A stretch of 64,000 nucleotides of DNA from Brevibacterium pigmentatum (GTDB taxonomy: Bacteria; Actinomycetota; Actinomycetes; Actinomycetales; Brevibacteriaceae): assembly GCF_011617465.1 (NCBI RefSeq), contig NZ_CP050153.1, positions 1,302,001-1,366,000 of the forward strand, in the 5' to 3' direction. The position numbers and the translations under genes were made by a program. The notes beneath the pieces were generated by a model. That model was not told where the DNA came from, ran no database searches, and worked only from the letters and a program-made list of their open reading frames with translations. Each line of letters opens with the position of its first letter. The first letter of the stretch is position 1. Shown here in pieces: positions 56,647 to 63,980 of the stretch.

Positions 56647-57961
56647 GCAGATATTCGGTGCATATATCCTCACCGAGTTCGAACCGACGGAACGGTGTCC
56701 GCAGTGCCTGCGCCATCACCTCGGACCCTTGGAAGCGGATGCCCGGCACACCATCTCCGATGAACACCGGAGCGGTGGTGAGGAACAGCCGGTCGAGAGC
56801 ACCCGCGGCAAGGAAGGATGAGACCGTGCGTCCGCCGCCCTCGACGAGGATGGACCCGGCCACTAGGCCACGGACGACGGCGATGATGTCCTGCGGGGAT
56901 GCCGGCGGGGGAAGACGGACCACACGGACGTGGTCACTGACATCTGCACCGGGAGCCGCCTCGGCGCCGATCAGCCACACGGTCGGTGTCGGACCGGTGC
57001 TCAGCACCGTCGACGTGGCCGGAACGCGGGCGTACGGATCGAGGACGACGCGGACAGGGTCGGTGCCGGGCACCGCGCGGACGGTGAGCTGCGGATCATC
57101 GGCGATGACGGTCTGAGCGCCGACGAGGACGGCGCCCACATGCGCGCGGATCCGGTGCAGATGGGTCCGGTCCGTGGTTCCGGAGACGAAGCAGGCATCG
57201 CCCGTGCGAGTCGCGATGAACCCGTCCTGGCTCTGTGCGAGCTGGGCGACGACTTCCTCGTTCGCGGCCAGAGCAGTGTAGATGTCCGCGTCGACACCCA
57301 CGTCGACACCGGACAGCTGTGTGCGCGATGACTCCGTATCCGTCGCGGGCGGGATATCGTGGTCCATCCGCAGCCGTTTGGTGGTGAGATAGACGCTGTT
57401 CTCCGGCCGGTCGGCCACGGGCAGCCGCACCCGGGAAACGACCTCGATGCCCAATTCCTCGAGCGCATGCTGTTTGCTCGGATTCGAGGTCAGCAGCCTG
57501 ATGCGCGGGCAGCCGAGCTCACGCAGAATCATAGCCGCCGCAGTGTAGTCACGGGCGTCGTCGGGCAGACCGAGGGCACGATTGGCGGCGACGGTGTCCA
57601 TGCCCTCGTCCTGGAGCGCATATGCCTGCAGCTTCGCGGCCAGGCCGATTCCGCGACCTTCATGCTCGGCCATATAGACGAGCATCCCGTGTCCCTCGGC
57701 GGCGATCGCAGCCAACGCCGCATCGAGCTGGTCCCCGCAGTCGCACCGATGCGAACCCAGAGCATCACCGGTGAGGCATTCGCTGTGCACCCGGACCAAC
57801 GGTCGGTCACAACCGGCCGGGTCGCCCATCGTCAGCACCGCATGGGTGACTGCGTCGAGAGTGAACGACCTGATGGCGAAAGTCCCATGCTCCGTGGGCA
57901 GCGAACTCACCGGGCCTGTCACGAGGCGTTCCGGGGCGGTGCTGGTGTGCGTCGACGTCAT
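56561..57961 (-). CDS. GTP cyclohydrolase II fused to a RibD-type reductase domain
   Basis: In this 466-residue bifunctional protein, residues about 12-195 are GTP cyclohydrolase II: RVHSECLTGDAL and HRCDCGDQL with zinc ligands Cys62, Cys73 and Cys75. HEGRGIGL, Tyr114 (E. coli Tyr105), Asp135 and Arg137 (E. coli Asp126, Arg128) are kept. The arginine two positions after the conserved Tyr (YMRG in M. tuberculosis) is alanine (YMAE). Residues about 235-440 are a RibD C-terminal reductase (TRTGDACFVSGTTDRTHLHRIRA, VLVGAQTVIADDPQLTVR, SILVEGGGRTVSSFL). There is no deaminase domain. It would make the pyrimidine from GTP and reduce its ribosyl chain. The start is ATG 57961. Confidence 0.87.
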   Translation of the reverse strand: MTSTHTSTAPERLVTGPVSSLPTEHGTFAIRSFTLDAVTHAVLTMGDPAGCDRPLVRVHSECLTGDALGSHRCDCGDQLDAALAAIAAEGHGMLVYMAEHEGRGIGLAAKLQAYALQDEGMDTVAANRALGLPDDARDYTAAAMILRELGCPRIRLLTSNPSKQHALEELGIEVVSRVRLPVADRPENSVYLTTKRLRMDHDIPPATDTESSRTQLSGVDVGVDADIYTALAANEEVVAQLAQSQDGFIATRTGDACFVSGTTDRTHLHRIRAHVGAVLVGAQTVIADDPQLTVRAVPGTDPVRVVLDPYARVPATSTVLSTGPTPTVWLIGAEAAPGADVSDHVRVVRLPPPASPQDIIAVVRGLVAGSILVEGGGRTVSSFLAAGALDRLFLTTAPVFIGDGVPGIRFQGSEVMAQALRTPFRRFELGEDICTEYLLSPAAAAHSQPSPSVQEPASVESPQPTQ

Positions 57962-57989
57962 GCCAGCAGTATAGGAAGAAAGATCGTGG

Positions 57990-58757
57990 TCACCGTGCAT
58001 GTCGCTCGAGCCAGATGATATCGCGACCGAACGACCAGGTGAGCGCGGCCAGAGCCAGTCCGGCCGCACCGAAGCCGATCCATTCGTGAGCTTGAGCCAG
58101 GGGAGAAGCGGCAGTGATAAGGAGGATGCCCTGCGCTGCGGCCACCACCTTGCGCATCTGCGAGAACGGCAACTTCTGCTGCCACTGGGGACGGAACGCC
58201 GTGATGAAGCGGAATACGTAGTAGTACAGGCCCGGCAGCGCCGTCCACCACCCCCACATCGGGACGAGGGCGAGCGCGAGGATGAGGATGAACAGGGCAT
58301 CGACCGTCTCGTCGAACCCGGCTCCCGCCTCGGTGACCTGGGTCCGGCGGGCCACGAATCCGTCGACTCCGTCGAGGGCAAGAGCGAGTGAACCGACGAC
58401 CACGGCGGCCCACGTCAGGCCCGGTTGTGAGTGGATGATCAGGCAGGTGCAGACGATGACGAGACCCAGTCGGCAGGCCGTGACCGTATCGGCTGGCGTC
58501 CACGGCCGACCTTGACGTAGGCGTGGTCCCACGCCGATCGCCGCGACCACGAGGACAGCGAGCACCGTCACCAGTGCAGGGTTGAGGATCACGGACACGG
58601 TCGCCGAGGCGGCCAGAAGAGACGCTACCACGGTTCCGCTACGTACGGCGCCGTTGAGGAGCCTGGCCCCGATTCCGGTATCGACTCCGGCGTCGCCGGT
58701 GCCTGTGACGTTGCCCGTGCCTGTGCTGGCAGAGGCGTCGGTCCGTGGCTGGGTCAC
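57990..58757 (-). CDS. CDP-alcohol phosphatidyltransferase family membrane protein
   Basis: The 255-residue membrane enzyme with about six to seven helices has the full CDP-alcohol motif D-x2-DG-x2-AR-x8-G-x3-D-x3-D, seen as DGVDGFVARRTQVTEAGAGF followed by DETVD at about residues 129-153. It transfers a phosphoalcohol from a CDP-activated donor (often CDP-diacylglycerol) onto an alcohol acceptor. GTG 58757 is preferred because GAGGAAGG sits nine bases upstream; ATG 58766 is too close to it. It precedes the GCH II-RibD gene by 28 bases and is probably co-transcribed. It may build the lipid anchor or headgroup of the cluster's product. Confidence 0.83.
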   Translation of the reverse strand: MTQPRTDASASTGTGNVTGTGDAGVDTGIGARLLNGAVRSGTVVASLLAASATVSVILNPALVTVLAVLVVAAIGVGPRLRQGRPWTPADTVTACRLGLVIVCTCLIIHSQPGLTWAAVVVGSLALALDGVDGFVARRTQVTEAGAGFDETVDALFILILALALVPMWGWWTALPGLYYYVFRFITAFRPQWQQKLPFSQMRKVVAAAQGILLITAASPLAQAHEWIGFGAAGLALAALTWSFGRDIIWLERHAR

Positions 58758-58809
58758 ATCAAGCATCCTTCCTCAGGTACCGGCAAGAGCGCCTGCCGGT
58801 GTGATCGAC

Positions 58810-58837
58810 GTGACAGGCTCTGAACTTTCACTATAGA
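58810..58837 (+). promoter_or_regulatory. Putative promoter for the small membrane protein
   Basis: GTGACA (58810-58815), a 16-base spacer and TATAGA (58832-58837) form a fair -35/-10 pair on the plus strand. The nearest plus-strand gene starts at 59033, implying a leader of nearly 190 bases. Confidence 0.35.
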
Positions 58838-58930
58838 CGATGCCGGAATGGATCGGCCGCGCAGGGAGGCTATCGGTGGGAAAGGGGCGGGAATCACCGG
58901 GAGAGTCATGGGCCGGTCACGATTGCAGGC

Positions 58931-58971
58931 GAACCGGCGTGTTGATGAAGAAGGTCGCATTTCGCCGGTTC
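58931..58971 (+). other. Inverted repeat in the leader of the small membrane protein
   Basis: GAACCGGCG (58931-58939) and CGCCGGTTC (58963-58971) are perfectly complementary with a 23-base loop, followed by TTCTTCTG. It could be a leader structure between the putative promoter and the small gene at 59033. Confidence 0.35.
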
Positions 58972-59032
58972 TTCTGTGCAAGGATGAACCAACCTCGACC
59001 GAGGTCAACAGTATTCAAGTCAAGGAGCAACC

Positions 59033-59176
59033 ATGGCTTTCATTCTCTGGATCATCGCGGCGATCCTCGTCATCTCCGGCATCTTCGCCCTCTTCCGCAA
59101 GCAGCTGCTGTGGGGCATCGTCCTCATCGTTGTCGGCTGCCTCGTGGGACCGGGCGGAGTCAGCCTCTTCGCCTGA
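59033..59176 (+). CDS. 47-residue small membrane protein
   Basis: ATG 59033, five bases after AAGGAG, opens a 47-codon frame. It encodes a hydrophobic helix (AFILWIIAAILVISGIFALF), a short basic turn RKQ, and a second helix (LLWGIVLIVVGCLVGP) ending GPGGVSLFA. The two-helix hairpin and the GPGG-x-S-x-F tail match a family of tiny actinobacterial membrane proteins. I know no function for them. Codon usage follows the high-GC pattern of its neighbours and the ribosome site is good, so it is very likely a real gene despite its size. Confidence 0.75.
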   Translation: MAFILWIIAAILVISGIFALFRKQLLWGIVLIVVGCLVGPGGVSLFA

Positions 59177-59276
59177 CTATCTGACCGGGTTGTCCCCGGC
59201 ATCGGCCGACGTCATAGGGTGTTCCCAGAGTCCGCACCGCTCAGAGGCGGACCCGGTACGAAAGGGGCACCCACAC

Positions 59277-60311
59277 GTGACGAAGAACGGAGATCACGGC
59301 GCCGCCGAAGCGCAGAACGGCCACTCATGCTGCGCTCCCGCGACCAACCGCGCCGAGGCGGGGGACAGCCAACCAATGGATCTTGCGGTTGGTCGTGCCG
59401 TGAGTTCCGAGTCGAACCTTGAGTTCAGCTTCGATTTCGTCACCGTCGGCGGCACCTTCGATATGGGAGATCCCTTCGGCGACGGTCATCCCGCCGATGG
59501 GGAGGGACCACGCCACCGGGTCGACCTCACCGAATTCGACATCGCCACGACAAGCGTGACGAACGACGATTTCGCCCAGTTCGTCGCCGACACCGGGTTC
59601 GTCACGACGGCGGAACGGCTGGGCACCTCTGCGGTGTTCGCCATGCTCTTGGAGACCAATCCGGGGGCGCGGGCACACGTCCTCGGGCAGGCCCCGGGCG
59701 TGCCCTGGTGGGTCGAAGTCTCCGGGGCGAACTGGGCCGCACCCGAAGGGCCCGGATCCACCATCGATAACCGGAGAGACCATCCCGTCGTCCACATCAG
59801 CTGGGACGACGCCCAGGCCTATTGCGCCTGGTCAGGCACACGGCTGCCGAGCGAGGCCGAATGGGAGCTCGCCGCTCGCGGTGGGCTCAAGGGTCGCCGC
59901 TATCCATGGGGCAATCGGCTGCTGAACGACGGGGAGTGGAACTGCAATATCTGGCAGGGAGAATTCCCACGCACGAACACCCTCGATGACGGGTTCATCA
60001 GCACCGCACCGGCCCGACACTTCGCCCCCAACGGGCTGGGCCTGTTCAACACCGTGGGCAACGTGTGGGAATGGTGCGCCGACTGGTTCACCCACGACTA
60101 CTACCAGCATTCCCCGCAGTCCGATCCGCGCGGCCCCGACACCGGAGACAAACGGATCATGCGCGGAGGATCGTTCCTGTGCCACGACTCCTACTGCAAC
60201 CGCTATCGGGTGGCCGCCCGATCCTCGAACACACCGGATTCCTCGGCCTCGAACATCGGATTCCGCGTCGTCAAGGACCGCGGCGAGGACACTGTCCCGA
60301 ACCGGGACTGA
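59277..60311 (+). CDS. Formylglycine-generating enzyme (sulfatase-modifying factor)
   Basis: This 344-residue SUMF1-family enzyme is expected to oxidise a cysteine in C-x-P-x-R motifs of sulfatases to formylglycine. The active-site pair is present as Cys302 and Cys307 in RGGSFLCHDSYCNRYRVAAR, with the same five-residue spacing as human FGE. The tail SSASNIGFRVV is also typical. Other FGE blocks are VTVGGTFDMGDPFGDGHPADGEGP, HPVVHISWDDAQAYCAWSGT, RLPSEAEWELAARGG, YPWGN and NVWEWCADWF. The start is GTG 59277, nine bases after AAAGGGG; the N-terminal 45 residues are variable, with a CC pair. No sulfatase gene is in the window. Confidence 0.92.
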   Translation: MTKNGDHGAAEAQNGHSCCAPATNRAEAGDSQPMDLAVGRAVSSESNLEFSFDFVTVGGTFDMGDPFGDGHPADGEGPRHRVDLTEFDIATTSVTNDDFAQFVADTGFVTTAERLGTSAVFAMLLETNPGARAHVLGQAPGVPWWVEVSGANWAAPEGPGSTIDNRRDHPVVHISWDDAQAYCAWSGTRLPSEAEWELAARGGLKGRRYPWGNRLLNDGEWNCNIWQGEFPRTNTLDDGFISTAPARHFAPNGLGLFNTVGNVWEWCADWFTHDYYQHSPQSDPRGPDTGDKRIMRGGSFLCHDSYCNRYRVAARSSNTPDSSASNIGFRVVKDRGEDTVPNRD

Positions 60312-60389
60312 GGCGGAGCCGACCCAGCGATCCTCGGGTGGTGGGGCCGCCTCGGCGAGCGAGGTCCCTTGACCGATAGACTGCGCGTC

Positions 60390-61895
60390 ATGTCGAGAAT
60401 CACCTGCCCCGAACTGAGCACGAAGACCGTCACCGTTGAGGAGGCGGCCCGCCATATCGACAATGGCCAACGCGTGGCGATGAGCGGTTTCACAGGTTCC
60501 GGGTACCCGAAGGCAGTCCCGGGGGCGGTAGCCGCACGTGCTCAGGCCGCCCACGATCGGGGTGAGGACTTCCGGATCGAACTGTGGACGGGAGCATCGA
60601 CGGCGCCGGAACTCGACGGGGTACTCGCCGAAGCGAACGCGGTGAGCAAACGGCTGCCGTTCCAATCCGATCCGGCGATGCGGGCCTCGATCAATTCGGG
60701 TGACACCGCGTATGTCGACACTCACCTCAGCCATTCGGCTCAGCAGGCGTGGTTCGGCTTCTACGGCAATCTCGACGTCGCCGTCGTCGAAGTCGCGGCG
60801 ATCCTGCCCAACGGTCTGCTGGTTCCCGGCAGTTCCGTCGGGAACTCGAAGACATGGCTCGACCTGGCCGACAAGATCATCCTCGAGGTCAACGACTGGC
60901 ATCCGCGCGGGTACGAAGGCTTCCACGACGTCTACTACGGAACCCGGCGCCCGCCCGAGCGGCTGCCGATCCAACTGCTCGAGCCGATGCAGCGCATCGG
61001 TGACCCCTATCTGCGTGTCGACCCGGCGAAGGTCGTCGCCGTGGTGGAGACGAACGCTCCGGACCGGAACCTGCCGTTCAAACCTGCCGACGAGGACTCG
61101 AAGGAGATTGCCGGCCACCTCGTTGACTTCCTCCGCCATGAGATCGCCGCAGATCGGCTGCCGCCGGAACTGCTGCCGCTGCAGTCAGGCATCGGCAATG
61201 TCGCCAATGCGGTGATGGGCAATCTCGCCGACAGCGAGTTCGCGGGACTGACCGCCTATACGGAAGTCATCCAGGACGGAATGCTCGACCTCATCGACAG
61301 CGGAAAGCTCACCTCGGTGTCGGCGACGGCGTTCTCACTCTCGGCCGAACGGGCAGCGGACTTCAACGACCGGATCGAGTCGTACAAGGGCAGGATCCTG
61401 CTGCGCACCCAGGAGATGTCGAACCACCCAGAAGCCATCCGGCGACTCGGCATCATCGCCATCAACGGAATGGTCGAGGCCGATATCTACGGTAACGTCA
61501 ACTCCACGCATGTGACCGGTTCGTCGATCATCAACGGCATCGGCGGCTCCGGTGACTTCGCCCGCAACGCCTACCTCAACTTCTTCGTGTCGAACTCGCA
61601 GGCCAAAGCGGGAGCGATTTCTGCGATCGTGCCGTTCGCCAGCCATATCGACCACACCGAACACGACACTCAGATCTTGGTCACCGAACGGGGCCTGGCC
61701 GATCTGCGCGGACTGCCGCCGGTGGCCAGGGCACGGAGGATCATCGACAACTGCGCCCACCCGGACTACCGGGACCGTCTCACCGACTACCTCGAACGTG
61801 CGATCGCGGCGAACCCGACCGGTCGGCATACCCCGCACATCCTCGCCGAGGCTCTGTCCTGGCACGAGAAGTTCATCACGACCGGGCACATGTGA
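60390..61895 (+). CDS. Acetyl-CoA hydrolase/transferase family (succinyl-CoA:acetate CoA-transferase-like)
   Basis: The 501-residue class I CoA-transferase is of the Cat1/AarC/Ach1 group. The N-terminal half has MSGFTGSGYPKAVP and a CoA-binding region with PNGLLVPGSSVGNSKTWLDLADK. The catalytic glutamate lies in TAYTEVIQDGMLDL (near 290). The C-terminal half has GNVNSTHVTGSSIINGIGGSGDFARNAY and ILVTERGLADLRGL. It would interconvert acyl-CoA and free acid with acetate or succinate. ATG 60390 is preferred: TAGACT lies seven bases upstream as a leaderless -10. A TTG at 60369 would add seven residues. It is convergent with the MatC-like carrier. Confidence 0.88.
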   Translation: MSRITCPELSTKTVTVEEAARHIDNGQRVAMSGFTGSGYPKAVPGAVAARAQAAHDRGEDFRIELWTGASTAPELDGVLAEANAVSKRLPFQSDPAMRASINSGDTAYVDTHLSHSAQQAWFGFYGNLDVAVVEVAAILPNGLLVPGSSVGNSKTWLDLADKIILEVNDWHPRGYEGFHDVYYGTRRPPERLPIQLLEPMQRIGDPYLRVDPAKVVAVVETNAPDRNLPFKPADEDSKEIAGHLVDFLRHEIAADRLPPELLPLQSGIGNVANAVMGNLADSEFAGLTAYTEVIQDGMLDLIDSGKLTSVSATAFSLSAERAADFNDRIESYKGRILLRTQEMSNHPEAIRRLGIIAINGMVEADIYGNVNSTHVTGSSIINGIGGSGDFARNAYLNFFVSNSQAKAGAISAIVPFASHIDHTEHDTQILVTERGLADLRGLPPVARARRIIDNCAHPDYRDRLTDYLERAIAANPTGRHTPHILAEALSWHEKFITTGHM

Positions 61896-61901
61896 GCGGC
61901 A

Positions 61902-61919
61902 GCGGGGCCCCGACCCCGC
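61902..61919. terminator. Short GC hairpin between convergent genes
   Basis: GCGGGG (61902-61907) pairs with CCCCGC (61914-61919) around a 6-base loop, between the stops of the CoA-transferase (61895) and the MatC-like carrier (61924). An outer AGCGGC/GCCGCT pair may lengthen it. Confidence 0.45.
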
Positions 61920-61923
61920 CGGT

Positions 61924-63189
61924 TCAGCCGCTTATCACGGTCGGCACCGCGGCGACCACCCAGGCGAGTCCTGGCCCGATGAGGCACATGAGGCCGGCGT
62001 AGCCGATCATCTGTCTGTAGTAGCGGTCGCGGATGCTCGGATGGACATTGGCCAGGAGCATCGCGCCGTTGGTCGAGAACGGACTGATGTCGACGATGGT
62101 CGCGGCGATCGCCAGCGCCGCGACGAACCCTCCGACATGCACGTCGCCCGACTCGAGGAACGGCACCGCCAGGGCGATGACGACACCGATGATCGCCAAG
62201 GACGACGCCAGCGCAGAGATCAGGCCGGACATGTAGAACAGCAGCAGCGCTGCCAGCAGGGGGACGCCGATCGCTGAGATGCCGGCCGAGACCCATTCGA
62301 CGGTTCCGGCCTCCTGCAGCACGGCGATGTAGGTGAGCACTCCGCAGATGAGGATGACGATCGACCATGAGACCTTCGACAGCGCGGCCTTGCCTGCGGC
62401 CGGGTCGATGGCGGCGAGCACTACCGAGATCGTGATGGTCACCAGGCCCACATCCCAGCTGAAGATGATCACGGACAGCGCCATCGCGATGAGCCCGATC
62501 AGGGTCGGGATCTGAGAGCGTGTGAGACGGATGGTCGTTCCGCCGTCGGCTTCGGACTCTGGGTGGGGGTGAGCCCCATCTGCCTCCGCGCGCAGTCCTG
62601 GCCGGCGACGGAGGACGAACCAGACAACGACCGCGAAGACGGTATTGAAGATGAACGGGGCGAGGAACAAGGTCAGCGGCGTCGGTGTGAGACCGTTCGT
62701 GGTCAGATAGTCATTGATGAAGATGCCGTAGACGCTGATCGCGGAGAACGCGCCGGCCAATGCTCCGTGCACGACGAGCAGACCGACCATGAACTGATTG
62801 ATCCGATGACGCCGCGCGAACGACAGCGCCAGCGGCGCGATGATGGCCACCGCGAAGAGCGCCCCCAGCGAGATGAGGACAGCCGTCAGTGCGAAGAAGA
62901 TCCAGGGCATGAGTCCGACGCGCCCGCCGACGAGCTTCACACACCAGCGGACGATCACTTCGATGGCACCGTTGTTCTGGGCGAATCCGAAGAGATAGGT
63001 CAGGCCGACGAGCGTAAGGAAGAGGTCGACGGGAAATCCTGCGAGGAACTCTTCGGGCGCCTGGTGCAGGACGAGGCCGCCGACGCCCGCGGCCGCGATG
63101 AAGCCGAGCAGGCCCATATTGATGTCCCGCCAGGTTCCGATGACGAACATCAGTCCGAGGACGACGACGCAGATCAGTTCTGCACTCAT
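61924..63189 (-). CDS. MatC-type dicarboxylate carrier (second copy)
   Basis: This 421-residue SLC13-like transporter is paralogous to the one at 11503-12867. Shared landmarks are DINMGLLGFIAAAGVGG, RVGLMPWIFFALTAVLISLGA, VHGALAGAFSAISVYG, and the C-terminal DISPFSTNGAMLLANVHP. It lacks the long Gly/Ser linker of the first copy, having instead a shorter charged loop (RADGAHPHPESEADGG). ATG 63189 (MSAELICVV) is preferred over the frame's upstream extension; AAGGAG lies 11 bases above. It probably imports a small dicarboxylate such as malonate or succinate. The adjacent CoA-transferase could activate such an acid. Confidence 0.85.
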   Translation of the reverse strand: MSAELICVVVLGLMFVIGTWRDINMGLLGFIAAAGVGGLVLHQAPEEFLAGFPVDLFLTLVGLTYLFGFAQNNGAIEVIVRWCVKLVGGRVGLMPWIFFALTAVLISLGALFAVAIIAPLALSFARRHRINQFMVGLLVVHGALAGAFSAISVYGIFINDYLTTNGLTPTPLTLFLAPFIFNTVFAVVVWFVLRRRPGLRAEADGAHPHPESEADGGTTIRLTRSQIPTLIGLIAMALSVIIFSWDVGLVTITISVVLAAIDPAAGKAALSKVSWSIVILICGVLTYIAVLQEAGTVEWVSAGISAIGVPLLAALLLFYMSGLISALASSLAIIGVVIALAVPFLESGDVHVGGFVAALAIAATIVDISPFSTNGAMLLANVHPSIRDRYYRQMIGYAGLMCLIGPGLAWVVAAVPTVISG

Positions 63190-63500
63190 GGGTTCAGCTT
63201 CTCCTTCGAACGTCAGCCGCGGAATGTCCGGCGGCACACGGGCATGCGACTCAAATTAATGCATGTCACCTGGTGCGATCAGGTCCATTCGGCATATGAA
63301 CTCACAGTGACGTTCAGCGGAAGAATTCACGCGCCGATTCGCCGCTTCGTATAACTGAGGTCAGAATTCGTCCACCGCGGATAGTGCGGACGATCACAGA
63401 CTCGTTAGTGTGTCATTCAGCTTCATCGGGCCGCACGCGAATCATTTGGACTCAACGCGGCATCCTCCTTCTCTCAGTCTGCGAAAGGTCGCCGTCGATC
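63190..63500. other. Divergent promoter region between the MatC-like and SnoaL-like genes
   Basis: This 311-base stretch lies between two divergent starts. It contains AAATTAATGCATG with two GCATG repeats (63242-63246 and 63261-63265) near the carrier gene. It also has a TATAAC hexamer at 63350-63355 that might be a plus-strand -10. No confident operator, terminator or coding frame was found. Confidence 0.4.
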
Positions 63501-63980
63501 ATGAACGAATCCACACCGGAGCCCAGCGAATCAGATGTGCTCACGGCCGCCTCGGCGATCGTCGATGCCTTCGCCGCCACGGACACTCAGTCGTATTTCT
63601 CCCGATTCGCCGAGGACGCCTCCTTCGTCTTCCACCCCGAAACGCGACGCCTGAACACTCGCGTGGAATATGAAAGGGAGTGGGTTTCGTGGTTGGCCGA
63701 CGGTTGGTCAGTGGCCGCCTGCGCCTCATCGGACCAGCTCGTGCAGACCTTCCCCGGCGGAGCCGTATTCTCCCACACCGTCGATACGACCGTGAACACC
63801 GCAGACGGGCGGGAATCCTACCGGGAACGCGAATCGATCGTCTTCCGCCGCCTCGGTGACGGTGAACTCATCGCCATCCACGAACACCTCTCAACGGTCC
63901 CGGATTCTGCCGACGGCTCGTCGGCGGCTGGTCCCAGTGCCGCCGAAAGCAAGCCCGGCGCCGAGGAGGTCGCGCAGTGA
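63501..63980 (+). CDS. SnoaL/NTF2-like small protein
   Basis: This 159-residue protein has a cone-shaped NTF2-like fold: helices ASAIVDAFAATDTQSYFSRFAED, then strands SFVFHPETRRL, VFSHTVDTTVN and the closing ESIVFRRLGDGELIAIHEHLS, which is typical of SnoaL_3/DUF4440 proteins. Such proteins are small hydrolases, isomerases or dimerisation modules. The C-terminal 25 residues are a Ser/Ala/Glu-rich tail. ATG 63501 is preferred, although its ribosome site is weak; the frame is open 39 codons further. The stop overlaps the next start (GTGA), so it is coupled to the gene leaving the window. Confidence 0.75.
   Translation: MNESTPEPSESDVLTAASAIVDAFAATDTQSYFSRFAEDASFVFHPETRRLNTRVEYEREWVSWLADGWSVAACASSDQLVQTFPGGAVFSHTVDTTVNTADGRESYRERESIVFRRLGDGELIAIHEHLSTVPDSADGSSAAGPSAAESKPGAEEVAQ

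Noticed and set aside
58848..59276. In-frame extension of the formylglycine-generating enzyme back to 58848
   Set aside because: The extra 143 codons read across the 47-residue membrane protein in another frame and across a probable promoter leader. GTG 59277 has a ribosome site and a normal FGE length.
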